Source of the DNA: an uncultured Collinsella sp.
Lineage (GTDB): Bacteria; Actinomycetota; Coriobacteriia; Coriobacteriales; Coriobacteriaceae
Length of the DNA stretch: 64,000 bases
Assembly (NCBI GenBank): GCA_900544115.1
Contig: UQTW01000012.1
Location: forward strand, 1-64,000
Direction of reading: 5' to 3'
Of the stretch, positions 30,122-38,806 are shown in pieces; the first letter of the stretch is position 1; each line of letters begins with the position of its first letter. A program made the translations under genes and the position numbers. The notes beneath the pieces are model-generated. The model ran no database searches and was not told the origin of the DNA. It worked only from the letters and a program-made list of their open reading frames with translations.

Positions 30122-30427
30122 ATGTATATCAAGAAGGGCGATAAGGTCCAGGTTCTCTCTGGTAAGGATCGCGGCAAGCAGGGCGTTGTCCTGCGTGCTC
30201 TCCCCGCCGAGAACAAGGTCGTTGTCGAGGGCGTTTCGGTCGTCAAGAAGGCCGTCAAGCCCAACGCTGCCAACCAGCAGGGCGGCATCGTTTCGCAGGA
30301 GGCTCCCATCGACGCCTCCAACGTCAATCTCGTTTGCCCCGAGTGCGGTAAGGTTACCCGCGTCGGTCACGAGAAGGACGGCAAGAACAAGCTGCGCGTC
30401 TGCAAGAAGTGCGGCCACAAGTTCTAA
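30122..30427 (+). CDS. rplX: 50S ribosomal protein L24
   Basis: 101 aa. The KOW motif KKGDKVQVLSGKDRGKQGVVL is at the N-terminus; a zinc-ribbon-like CPECGKVTRV...CKKCGHKF near the end has four Cys that some L24 proteins keep. GGGGAGA precedes the ATG. In most bacteria rplE and the rest of the spc operon follow; here a terminator and unrelated sequence follow instead. Confidence 0.98.
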   Translation: MYIKKGDKVQVLSGKDRGKQGVVLRALPAENKVVVEGVSVVKKAVKPNAANQQGGIVSQEAPIDASNVNLVCPECGKVTRVGHEKDGKNKLRVCKKCGHKF

Positions 30428-30453
30428 GCTGCCCGCAACATCAAGTTGCTAGC

Positions 30454-30487
30454 AAAGGCCCGGATGCCATGGCACCCGGGCCTTTTT
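30454..30487 (+). terminator. Terminator ending the ribosomal protein run
   Basis: aaaggcccgg pairs with ccgggccttt around tgccatggca, followed by TTTTTC, 27 nt after the L24 stop. Confidence 0.9.
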
Positions 30488-31190
30488 CTATCCCCACTCG
30501 ATGGCTTCGGTTCTGCCGTCCTGTCATTCCGGTTGCATCCAGTTTTCGGTGCCGTCTCGAATCGAGTGCCTCCAGGTGACACCCTGTCGCGTTTCGTCGG
30601 CTTCGGGGACAAAAGTCGGGACAACTCCAAAAACTATTTTCGAACTCAGGGCTTTGAGTTTTTGTTTTTGTCCCAAAGGGCGCGGCGGGATGCCTTTGGA
30701 GGCTCGATAGCGCCGAAAACGCCCGTTTTGAAACTTAAATGCCTTTTCGCGTGCAAGCCGCCAGCTGCAATAGGAAGTGAATCAACGCAGGTGGCTTTCA
30801 AGCAGTTTGCAAAACTGCAGGTCGCAGGTCTTCATTGCCAGTAGGAGAAATGAGTAGTCTCAGGTGGCTTGCCCATGAGTTGACGAACGGGATTTGAGAT
30901 TACGCTGACGTCCGGAAACGCTTCGAGCACGGCGTTACGTTTTTGGGGTTTGGGCGTAGCCCCTGCACCCGCGAGCGCGGGCCTTAAGCCCGCCGAGAGG
31001 GTGACGCGTCGAAAACGAAGGGGAAAGAGAGAAGGGGCCGTCCCTATCATTCAGGTTGCGACCGAAGAAGACAAGGAGACCCCCTGAGCCTGAATGATGC
31101 CCCACAGACCGCGTCCGACCGAGCTCAAGCCGAGCTTTTCCTGACGTCCGCCTTCGCGAAGATGATGGCTGGATCGGCTATGGATTGGCA
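30488..31190. other. Gene-poor debris region after rplX
   Basis: I see no intact gene. A 72-codon frame on the minus strand (30832-31050) lacks recognisable features. A 10-bp inverted repeat (atcattcagg at 31046-31055, cctgaatgat at 31089-31098) lies in the middle. Between about 31084 and 31160 the plus strand reads like coding sequence (SLNDAPQTASDRAQAELFLTSAFAKMM in pieces) that runs straight into the IS remnant; it may be the tail of a lost gene. Confidence 0.4.
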
Positions 31191-31194
31191 ACAC

Positions 31195-31690
31195 TTATTT
31201 GGACGATTCCGGGAGGGACGGCCCCGCCTCCCTGAACTCGACCGGCGACATGTAGCCCAGCGTCGAGTGGATCCTGAAGTTGTTGTACCAGTGCACGTAA
31301 TCCAAGAGCTTGGCTCGGAGCTCGCGCGTCCCTCCTCGGTCCTTCGGAGTGGCCGACGATCTCCCCGTTGCAGAGGTCGACGAGCAGGCAGACGTAGTTC
31401 CACGACGCCCCGACGCGCACGCAGACCAAGTCGCTGCATATATGGGTGCACGGCGCCCTGCCGCCGAAGCCGCGCGCGACGACGTTCGACACGTCGGCCT
31501 CGTTGACCGCCCCGGGGTGCACCTTGAACCTCTTCCTGCCGTATGCGCCGGCCAGGCCGTTCTCCCTCATGATGCGGCAGACGCGGCGCCGGCTGACGGT
31601 AACGCCCGACCTCCCGGGCGACGCCTTGATCTTGCGCGATCCGTTCCGGCCCTTGCTGGCGGCGTGCGCCGCCGCGGCCGCCGTCGCCCC
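31195..31690 (-). pseudogene. IS3-family transposase (orfB) remnant
   Basis: Minus-strand reading gives RRRVCRIMRENGLAGAYGRKRF, then CSDLVCVRVGASWNYVCLLVDLCNGEIVGHS, the first part of the integrase catalytic core with its first Asp. After that the frame changes and jumps to YVHWYNNFRIHSTLGYMSPVEF, the usual OrfB C-terminus, with a stop at 31195. The middle of the core, holding the second Asp and much of the domain, is deleted. The 5' end is cut at about 31690, exactly where the nucleosidase sequence begins. Confidence 0.85.
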
Positions 31691-31969
31691 CGACATTAAG
31701 GTCCTCAAGGGCCGCGTCGTCTCCGGCGACCAGTTCGTCTCGCCCGCGGAACAGAAGGAGCGAATCCTCGCGACCTTCGGCGACCTGTGCTGCGAGATGG
31801 AGGGCTGCACCATCGCGCAGGCCGCTTATCTCAACGGCGTGCCCCTCGTCGTCGTGCGCGCCATCAGCGACAAGCCCTGCGCCGAGGGCCGGGTCGTGAC
31901 TACAACACTTTCGAGAAGAAGGCCGCCTGCGACTGCGCCCGCATCGCCGCGCGCATGGTTAAGCTTTAG
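31683..31969 (+). pseudogene. mtnN: 5'-methylthioadenosine/S-adenosylhomocysteine nucleosidase fragment
   Basis: Only the C-terminal third is left. CCEMEGCTIAQAAYLNGVPLVVVRAISDKP carries the conserved substrate-binding MEG and catalytic Asp (ISD). The N-terminal 60 percent is missing, replaced by the IS3 remnant at about 31690, and a frameshift near 31895 separates GRVV from YNTFEKKAACDCARIAARMV. The gene is dead; an intact copy would be needed elsewhere for activated-methyl recycling. Confidence 0.85.
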
Positions 31970-32022
31970 GCCCTGCGCGCCGGGGCCCTTCTTTATGTTG
32001 GGACCCCGGCGCGCCGGGCCCT
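31969..32022 (+). terminator. Large GC hairpin after the nucleosidase fragment
   Basis: ggccctgcgcgccggggccc (31969-31988) is almost fully complementary to 32000-32020 around an 11-nt loop, followed by CTTTCC. It is probably the original terminator of the broken gene. Confidence 0.7.
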
Positions 32023-32195
32023 TTCCAAAGCGAAGTGTCGAGCCGAAGTGTTGAGCGTCGGCCCTGAATGTTCAATGGCCGTTGTTTTCTGCCCCTCAAG
32101 TGGTGGACTTTTCCTCGGAGCTGTTGATTCCCCCACGCGCCCCCTTCCGTTCTCTGTTCTCCCCTTATACTCCTTGTACGAGGAGGTAAGAAGTC

Positions 32196-34937
32196 ATGGA
32201 CAAGACCACACAGGACAGCTTGGCAAAGAAACCCGTCGACATGAGGGACAGGATTCTCGAGCATCTCGAGGCCCTCACCTCTGCCGTCTCGCTCGACGAC
32301 CTTGCCCGTCTGTCCACCTCCGACATCGCCGAGACGCTCATCATCTCCAGGAGCCTGGCGAGCCAGTACCTCAACGACCTTGTTCGCGCCGGTCTTGTGG
32401 TTAAGGTGGCGGGCAGGCCTGTCCGTTATTTTCATCGCCGCGCGTTCCAGAAGCGTTTTCAGGTAAAGCTCTCTGCAAGCGAGTACGCCTCGCTCGCCGA
32501 CCTCATCCAAGCGACGGGAATCGCCGATCACCGCGACTTCGCGCGTGCCGTGGGCTTCGACATGAGCCTCAGCTCCGTTGTCGAGCAGTGCAAGGCTGCG
32601 GTTCAGTACCCTCCGTTTGGCCTGCCCATCCTCTTGAGCGGCGGCGTGGGTGTCGGTAAGTCTTTCCTTTCTCGCCTTGTGTACGAGTACGGCAAGAACC
32701 AGGGCTTGCTGTCCCGCGACTCCTCCTATGTGCGCATCGACTGCGCCGGGGTCCCGGACGCCGCCTCGTTCAACGGGCTTCTTGACGAGTCGATCGCGAA
32801 AGCGCGCGGGGGTGTGGTCTTTGTCAACGGCATCGAGGCACTCTCTCCCTCTGCGATGGAGCACTGCCTTGCGACGGCCCTCGGGCTCGATGCCTCCCAG
32901 GATGCGCCGCGCGCTCGCCTCGTTCTTTCGACGACGCTTTCCGCCGATGACCTGAAGGTTTCCTCGGCCTACAGCAAAATGCCCATCTGTGCCCGCGTCC
33001 CCTCACTCAAGGAGCGGACCCCCGAGGAGCGCGAGGATCTCATCTTGAGCTTCCTGCGCAGCGAGGGGTGCCGAACCGGTTCTGATGTGAAGATCAGCCG
33101 CGGCGCATACCGTTGCCTCGTGAACGCGGACTTTTCCGATAACATCGCCGGCTTGCGCGCCTGCGTGACGAACTGCTGCGCCAAAGCGTTCCTCAATCGC
33201 GAGGGCGACTACGTCGTCGTTCGCCCGTATCTTCTTCCCAGCGGGCTCCTCTCCTCCGCGCAGATCGATCAACAGCCCGACGATGGCGTTCTGATCGACG
33301 CGTCTCTGGATGTCGCCGAGAGCACAGGGCCGGTCGAGCAGGCGCTCGATGCCCTGTGCTCCCTCGATGAGCGATTCTGCGCCGGGGAGCTCTCTGTCTC
33401 CGAGCTTGTCTCGCAAGCTGTCTCCGCTGTGCGCGGCGTTGAGGATCACTTGATTTTCGACCACGGCGTCGCCTCCTCGAGGTCGCGCGCCTTCGAGCGC
33501 GTCGTGGGCGCGGTCCTTGCCGACGCAGGCTCTTCTTATGGCATCGAGCTTTCGAGGAAGGTCGCTTTTCTACTGGCCCAGGAGATTTGCCTGCAGTTGT
33601 GGCCGGGTATCGGCCTGGCTAAGCGAAAGTCTGCCTGTGCGGAGCAAATCTCCCATCTCCTCGGTGCCGTGACCTCCGAATTGCCGTTTGCCTCGAGTGT
33701 CTCCGATCAGGTCGCCGCAGACGTGGAAGGGGCGCTGGGAATCTCGCTCGATCACTTCACGAAGACGCTTCTGACGCTGTGCGTCGCATCGGAGTCTCGC
33801 GATGCGAAGGCCCTTCGGACGCTCTGCGTCATCTTGTCCCACGGCTACTCAACGGCGACGAGCATCGCCGACGCGGCGAACCGTATGCTCGGCATGCATG
33901 TGTACGAGGCTGTCGACATGCCCTACGACCAGCAGCTGAAGGACATCGTCGGTCCGCTCCAGCGCCTCGTCGACCGCCATTCCTACTGCACCGGGGTCGT
34001 GTTCCTCGTCGACATGGGCTCCTTGGAGGAGGCCTATAAGGCCCTCGAGAACGTTACCGACTCCACTATCGGCGTGGTGAACAACGTCTCTACCGGTCTT
34101 GCGCTCGAGATCGGGGTCGGGCTGCTCGGCGGCAAGTCCATCGCCGAGGTTCTTGGCGATGCGACCGCCGCGTGCGTGACGCACTGCAAGATGATCGAGC
34201 GCGTCAACCGTGAGGACGCCATCGTCTTCTGCTCCGAGTCCGGGGTCGACGCCGCGGAGAGGATACGCCAGCTCGTCTCGCAGAGCCTCCCGCGCACCAT
34301 AGGCGCGCGCCTGCTCACGAGGCCCTTCAAGCAGCTCGTCGCGAACGGGTCGAACGACGCCGTTTTCTCCGAGCACCGCGTCTGTGCCGTCATCGGCACG
34401 GGAGACCCCGGGGTCGCCTCCGTCCCCTTCGTCGCCCTCGAGGACATCATGTCGACGGCGTCCGCCTCTAAGGTTGATGCCGTGTTCGGCAGGTGGCTTG
34501 ACGCTTCCGAGCTCTCTTCTTTCCACGAGAAGCTGCTCTCGAACATGACGCTGCAGAACGTCATCCGCTCCATCACCATCCTCGACCCGGAGCGGCTATT
34601 CCATGAGATCGAGAGCGCCGTGCACGAGCTTCAGCGCAGGACAGGCGAGAAGATCGGCAGTAACGCCATCATTGGGCTCTACGTTCACCTCTGCTGTCTC
34701 GTCGAGCGCCTTGTTACCAGAAACCCCATTGAGACCTACGTTGGCCAGGACCGCTTCGAGGAGGAACGCGCCGATTTCATCGAGTCCTTCAGGCAGAGCT
34801 TCTCGAGCATCTCGACGCGCTATCGCGTAGAGGTTCCCGTAAGCGAGATCGCATATGTCTTCGACTACATAAGCGTGAGCGCCGCCCCGGCGCGAGAAGA
34901 GCGCCTCGGCTCCTCGGACCTCCTGCTCGACGAGTGA
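32196..34937 (+). CDS. LevR-family PTS-controlled transcriptional regulator
   Basis: 913 aa. Layout: N-terminal winged helix-turn-helix (about 18-75), AAA+ domain with Walker A GGVGVGKS near residue 149, PRD-like domain (about 385-480), EIIA-mannose-like domain with HGYSTA near 549, an EIIB-like stretch, and a C-terminal PRD with HLCCLVERL. This is the LevR/ManR plan, in which PTS phosphorylation tunes activity. The sigma-54-contacting GAFTGA loop is not visible: the expected place reads ASFNGLLDESI. I also see no -24/-12 promoter before the next gene. It lies directly upstream of a mannose-type PTS and probably controls it. Confidence 0.85.
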   Translation: MDKTTQDSLAKKPVDMRDRILEHLEALTSAVSLDDLARLSTSDIAETLIISRSLASQYLNDLVRAGLVVKVAGRPVRYFHRRAFQKRFQVKLSASEYASLADLIQATGIADHRDFARAVGFDMSLSSVVEQCKAAVQYPPFGLPILLSGGVGVGKSFLSRLVYEYGKNQGLLSRDSSYVRIDCAGVPDAASFNGLLDESIAKARGGVVFVNGIEALSPSAMEHCLATALGLDASQDAPRARLVLSTTLSADDLKVSSAYSKMPICARVPSLKERTPEEREDLILSFLRSEGCRTGSDVKISRGAYRCLVNADFSDNIAGLRACVTNCCAKAFLNREGDYVVVRPYLLPSGLLSSAQIDQQPDDGVLIDASLDVAESTGPVEQALDALCSLDERFCAGELSVSELVSQAVSAVRGVEDHLIFDHGVASSRSRAFERVVGAVLADAGSSYGIELSRKVAFLLAQEICLQLWPGIGLAKRKSACAEQISHLLGAVTSELPFASSVSDQVAADVEGALGISLDHFTKTLLTLCVASESRDAKALRTLCVILSHGYSTATSIADAANRMLGMHVYEAVDMPYDQQLKDIVGPLQRLVDRHSYCTGVVFLVDMGSLEEAYKALENVTDSTIGVVNNVSTGLALEIGVGLLGGKSIAEVLGDATAACVTHCKMIERVNREDAIVFCSESGVDAAERIRQLVSQSLPRTIGARLLTRPFKQLVANGSNDAVFSEHRVCAVIGTGDPGVASVPFVALEDIMSTASASKVDAVFGRWLDASELSSFHEKLLSNMTLQNVIRSITILDPERLFHEIESAVHELQRRTGEKIGSNAIIGLYVHLCCLVERLVTRNPIETYVGQDRFEEERADFIESFRQSFSSISTRYRVEVPVSEIAYVFDYISVSAAPAREERLGSSDLLLDE

Positions 34938-35060
34938 CCTTCCCCGCGCCGCCGCAAGCTGACCGCGCGTCCTCAATAATCCGATAACCCCTTGCCCGGC
35001 GCGAATCCGGATAGCGCCGAGGCAGTACCGAACGTAAAACTTCATTTGATAGGAGCAAAC

Positions 35061-35534
35061 ATGAGTGTTGTTATGGCACGAATCGACAATCGCCTGCTTC
35101 ACGGCATCATCGTGACGCAGTGGGCCCCGGTGTCGGGCGCGACCCGAGTCATGGTCATCGACGACAAGGTCGCCGGCGACGAGGTCCTGAAGTCCACCAT
35201 GAGGATGGCGCGCCCCGCGGGCATGGCCGTCTCGATCATCTCCGAGCAGACCGCGCTCAAGAACTTCGCGGCGGGCAAGTACGACCGCGAGAAGGTCTTT
35301 GTCATCGCCAAGGAGCCCGAGACGATCCTTCACCTGGTCGAGTCGGGCATCGAGCTCCCGTCGCTGATCGTCGGCGGCTCTCTTGTCAAGGAGGGCGGCG
35401 TCCAGCTCACCCAGCGCGCCTATGCCTCCGCCGAGAACGTCCAGAGCTACAAGGCGCTCATCGCCCGCGGCGTCAAGGTGACGGCACAGTTCGTGCCCGC
35501 CGACAAGCCCGTCTCCGTCGCCGACCTCATCTAA
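35061..35534 (+). CDS. PTS mannose/fructose/sorbose family EIIB subunit
   Basis: 157 aa. ARIDNRLLHGIIVTQWAP contains the phosphorylated His14. The cytoplasmic subunit passes phosphate from EIIA to the incoming sugar. The start ATG 35061 has AGGAG at 35051-35055; an upstream in-frame start adds 23 unrelated residues. It is the first of four EII genes in order IIB-IIC-IID-IIA. Confidence 0.93.
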   Translation: MSVVMARIDNRLLHGIIVTQWAPVSGATRVMVIDDKVAGDEVLKSTMRMARPAGMAVSIISEQTALKNFAAGKYDREKVFVIAKEPETILHLVESGIELPSLIVGGSLVKEGGVQLTQRAYASAENVQSYKALIARGVKVTAQFVPADKPVSVADLI

Positions 35535-35543
35535 GGAGGGATC

Positions 35544-36329
35544 ATGGTCAACTTCACTATCCTGCAGGTCGTCCTTTTGACCCTGCTGGCCTTCATCAAG
35601 CACGTGGACTACTACGGCATCCCGATGATCTTCGTCAACTATGCCGTCTTCTGGGGCCTTATCACCGGTGTCGTCATGGGCGACTGGCAGACCGGTCTCG
35701 TCATCGGCGGCACCATCCAGCTCATGCAGCTCGGCGTCGCGGGCTTCGGCGGCTCGTCGATTCCCGACTACGGCACGATGGCCATCATCGCCACAGCCTA
35801 CGGCGTGACCCTGGGCGCGGACACGGGCCTCGCCATCGGCCTGCCGGTCGGCATGCTCGGCATCCAGCTCGACGTCATCGTCAAGATCCTCAACGGCTTC
35901 GTCGTCGAGAAGTCCCAGAAGTTCTGCGACGAGGGCAAGTTCAAGCAGATGAACGCCATCCTGTGGGTCTGCCCCGTGCTCTTCGGCCTGTGCGCCGCCC
36001 TGCCCGTCTTTGTCTCCGTGACCCTCGGCCAGCCCGCCGTCAACTGGCTCCTCGAGGTTATGCCCCAGTGGTTCCTTTCCGGCCTCACCCTCGCCGGCAA
36101 GATGCTCCCGGCCGTCGGAATCGCGATGCTGCTGCGTTACATGCCCACCGGCAAGTACTTCCAGTACCTGCTCGCCGGCTTCTTCCTCTCGGCCTTCCTG
36201 AACGTGCCCATCATCGGCGCCGCCATCGTCGGCTTTGCCCTCGCGATCGCGTTCTACCAGCGCGCCGAGAGGGACACCGAGCTCGCCGCCCACGCTTCCG
36301 CAGACGCCTTCATCGGAGAGGATGAGTAA
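35544..36329 (+). CDS. PTS mannose/fructose/sorbose family EIIC subunit
   Basis: 261 aa, hydrophobic, about 7-8 membrane helices. GGTIQLMQLGVAGFGGSSIPDYGTMAIIATAYGV is the family signature loop. With EIID it forms the membrane channel. AAGGAGG precedes the ATG; EIID starts 2 nt after its stop. Confidence 0.93.
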   Translation: MVNFTILQVVLLTLLAFIKHVDYYGIPMIFVNYAVFWGLITGVVMGDWQTGLVIGGTIQLMQLGVAGFGGSSIPDYGTMAIIATAYGVTLGADTGLAIGLPVGMLGIQLDVIVKILNGFVVEKSQKFCDEGKFKQMNAILWVCPVLFGLCAALPVFVSVTLGQPAVNWLLEVMPQWFLSGLTLAGKMLPAVGIAMLLRYMPTGKYFQYLLAGFFLSAFLNVPIIGAAIVGFALAIAFYQRAERDTELAAHASADAFIGEDE

Positions 36330-36331
36330 CC

Positions 36332-37165
36332 ATGGAAAACGAGAACATCACCGCCGTCGCCAAGGGCAAGCCCTCCGGCTACAAGGTCACCAAGAAGGAC
36401 CTGCGCAACGCGAACTGGCGCTGGCTCATGAGCGTGTGCACCTTCAACTACCAGACCCAGCAGGGCGCCTCAGTCGCCTACGCCCTCTCGCCGGTCCTGA
36501 GGAAGATCTACACGAACGACGAGGACTATAAGCAAGCGCTCAACAACCACTTCCGCTACTACAACACCCAGCCTTGGCTCGCCGCCATCATCCTTGGCGC
36601 CTGCGTGGCCATGGAGGAGCGCGACGGCCTAGCGGCGGCGGACGCCGTCCAAGACCTGAAGATCGGCACCATGGGACCGCTCGCCGGCGTCGGCGACTCC
36701 CTGCTCATGACCATGATCCCGACCATCATGGGCTCCATCGCCGCCTACATGGCCATCGAGGGCAACCCCGTGGGAGCCGGCATCTGGTTCGCGCTCATCC
36801 TGGCCATCTTCTGGGTCCGCATGCACGCCCTCGAGTTCGGCTACAAGCAGGGCGTGAAGCTCGTCACCGACTTCAGCGAGAAGCTTCCCAACCTCACTGC
36901 CGCCGCCTCCGTGCTCGGCCTCACCGTGGTCGGCTGCCTCATCGCCTCGGTCATCGGCGTCACCTGCCCGATTAGCTTCAGCTTCGGCGACGTCGCGATG
37001 GAGATCCAGCCGCTGCTCGACAAGATCCTGCCTGCCATGATCCCCGCCGCCATCACGGGAAGCGCGTATTACCTTCTTACCAAGAAGAACGCGAGCATGA
37101 CGGCCCTCATCCTCGTGGTGATTGTCCTCGCGATGGTCGCCTCCGCCGCCGGCATCCTCGCTTAG
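36332..37165 (+). CDS. PTS mannose/fructose/sorbose family EIID subunit
   Basis: 277 aa. The N-terminal half is soluble (KKDLRNANWRWLMSVCTFNYQTQQGASVAYALSPVLRKIY, FFRYYNTQPW-type segment) and MEERDGLAAADAVQDLKIGTMGPLAGVGDSLLMTMIPTI is the conserved motif; the C-terminal half has membrane helices. Found only in this PTS family. Confidence 0.93.
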   Translation: MENENITAVAKGKPSGYKVTKKDLRNANWRWLMSVCTFNYQTQQGASVAYALSPVLRKIYTNDEDYKQALNNHFRYYNTQPWLAAIILGACVAMEERDGLAAADAVQDLKIGTMGPLAGVGDSLLMTMIPTIMGSIAAYMAIEGNPVGAGIWFALILAIFWVRMHALEFGYKQGVKLVTDFSEKLPNLTAAASVLGLTVVGCLIASVIGVTCPISFSFGDVAMEIQPLLDKILPAMIPAAITGSAYYLLTKKNASMTALILVVIVLAMVASAAGILA

Positions 37166-37191
37166 CTTCGACCCAAGAGATTGGTGAATCA

Positions 37192-37590
37192 ATGAGAAAG
37201 ATAGTTGTGGCGAGCCATTCCCTTCTCGCCCAGGGCTTCAAGGACACCCTCGAGTTCCTTACGGGTAAGGGCGACGCCGTCAACGCCGTGTGCGCCTACG
37301 TGAACGACAACGGCGAGGGGCTCGACGCGGCGGTCGAGGCGGCTCTTTCGGGCACTGACGAGGTCGTCGTCCTTACCGACGCGTTCGGCGGCAGCGTGAA
37401 CCAGCGCTTCTCCCGCTTCGCCTCCGACCGGATCCACGTGATCGCGGGTGTCAACCTCCCGCTCGCCATGACGGTCGCGCTCGCGCGCCCCGACGAGAAG
37501 CTCGACTTCGATGCCCTCGTCAACGAGGCGCGCCAGCAGATCATCTACGTGAACGGTGTCAGTTCTGCCGAGTGCGACGACGACGAATAG
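37192..37590 (+). CDS. PTS mannose/fructose/sorbose family EIIA subunit
   Basis: 132 aa. KIVVASHSLLAQGFKDTLEFL has the phospho-accepting His9, and EVVVLTDAFGGSVNQRF is the second conserved strand-loop. In many species IIA and IIB are fused as ManX; here they are separate and IIA comes last. It stands directly before the GH172 gene (12-nt gap). Confidence 0.9.
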   Translation: MRKIVVASHSLLAQGFKDTLEFLTGKGDAVNAVCAYVNDNGEGLDAAVEAALSGTDEVVVLTDAFGGSVNQRFSRFASDRIHVIAGVNLPLAMTVALARPDEKLDFDALVNEARQQIIYVNGVSSAECDDDE

Positions 37591-37602
37591 AGGAGGTCGA
37601 CG

Positions 37603-38727
37603 ATGAGAGAGTTCCTTAAGGACGTGTGGATGCACGGCGGTGAGGAAAGCCGCGCCATCACCCCCGAGAACATCACGGGCGAGAAGGGCCGCGCCGCCAT
37701 GTCGGCCAGCCACCTCGGCGTCGGCCGCAAGGGCTCGTGCTGCGTGCCCCTTGAGTCCGGCGAGACCATCACGCTCGCGGACATCGAGGGCCCCGGCATC
37801 ATCCGCCACATCTGGATGACCGTCCCCGACAAGACCGCCGCCGGCAGCTTCGTCATGCGCGACCTCGTGCTGCGCTTCTACTGGGACGACGAGGAGACCC
37901 CCTCGGTCGAGTGCCCTGTCGGCGACTTCTTCTGTAACGGCTTCGGTGAGCGCGCCATTGTCAACTCAATGCCCATCTGCGTGAACCCGACGGGCGGCAT
38001 GAACTGCTACTTCGAGATGCCCTTCAGGAAGCACGCCAAGGTCACGCTTACGAGCGAGCACCCCGGGTTCATTAAGTACATCTTCTACACGTTCAACTAC
38101 GCGCTCACCGACGTGCCGGACGACGCCATGTACTTCCACGCTCGCTTTAACCGCGAGCGCAGCACCCGCAGGGGCGTCGACTACACCGTGCTCGACGGCG
38201 TGCGCGGCAAGGGCTACTACGTCGGCACCTACATGGCCCTGTGCGCCCTGGAGCGCTATTGGTGGGGCGAGGGCGAGATGAAGTTCTTCCTCGACGGCGA
38301 CGAGGAGTTCCCCACGGTCACCTCGACGGGAGCCGAGGACTACTTCGGCGGTGCCTGGGCCTTTCTCGACAGGCCGCCCCACGCGCTGCCCGAGGCGCAG
38401 TGCTTCAACACGCTGTTCGCCGGCTACCCGTACCGCTCGACGCGCGACGCCACGCGCGACCGCTTCAGCGCGGGCAAGCCGAACCCGAACCCGATGCTCG
38501 CGACCAACGACGACGCGCTGCCCAGGCACGGTCTCTACAGGTGGCACCTTCCCGACCCGATCTCGTTCAAGGAGGACCTGCGCGTGACATTCCAGGACCT
38601 CGGCAACGACGACATCAAGCTCTACGAGCGCGAGGACGACATCTCCACCGTCGCCTACTGGTACCAAAGCGAGCCGCACGCCGTGCTCGCCCCGTTTGCC
38701 GCAAGGCAGGACCGCGTGCCCAGGTAG
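37603..38727 (+). CDS. GH172 (DUF2961) family glycoside hydrolase, putative
   Basis: 374 aa. DIEGPGIIRHIWMT, FFCNGFGE, MNCYFEMPFRKHAKVTL and EFPTVTSTGAEDYFGGAW are typical of DUF2961 proteins, now CAZy family GH172, whose characterised members act on difructose dianhydrides or on D-arabinofuranosyl/D-fructofuranosyl linkages. No signal peptide is present, so it works on sugar already imported, consistent with the PTS genes upstream. AGGAGG lies before the ATG. The family call is from remembered motifs; the linkage specificity is inferred. Confidence 0.75.
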   Translation: MREFLKDVWMHGGEESRAITPENITGEKGRAAMSASHLGVGRKGSCCVPLESGETITLADIEGPGIIRHIWMTVPDKTAAGSFVMRDLVLRFYWDDEETPSVECPVGDFFCNGFGERAIVNSMPICVNPTGGMNCYFEMPFRKHAKVTLTSEHPGFIKYIFYTFNYALTDVPDDAMYFHARFNRERSTRRGVDYTVLDGVRGKGYYVGTYMALCALERYWWGEGEMKFFLDGDEEFPTVTSTGAEDYFGGAWAFLDRPPHALPEAQCFNTLFAGYPYRSTRDATRDRFSAGKPNPNPMLATNDDALPRHGLYRWHLPDPISFKEDLRVTFQDLGNDDIKLYEREDDISTVAYWYQSEPHAVLAPFAARQDRVPR

Positions 38728-38754
38728 GGTCGCCTCGAAACATGCCAACGTTAT

Positions 38755-38788
38755 GGGCGCCCGCGGTTGACCATGGCTGCGGGCGCCC
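38755..38788 (+). other. Hairpin between the GH172 and kinase genes
   Basis: gggcgcccgc (38755-38764) and gcgggcgccc (38779-38788) form a perfect 10-bp stem followed by CTTTGC. The short T-run suggests partial termination or mRNA end protection ahead of the kinase gene. Confidence 0.6.
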
Positions 38789-38806
38789 CTTTGCAAGGAG
38801 GATCAC

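Noticed and set aside
30832..31050. 72-codon minus-strand gene
   Set aside because: No ribosome-binding site or domain, and it lies in a scarred region; left as non-coding debris.
34938..35060. Sigma-54 (-24/-12) promoter before the PTS genes
   Set aside because: A TTGCCC is present but without the GG and GC at the required spacing; nothing matched the consensus.
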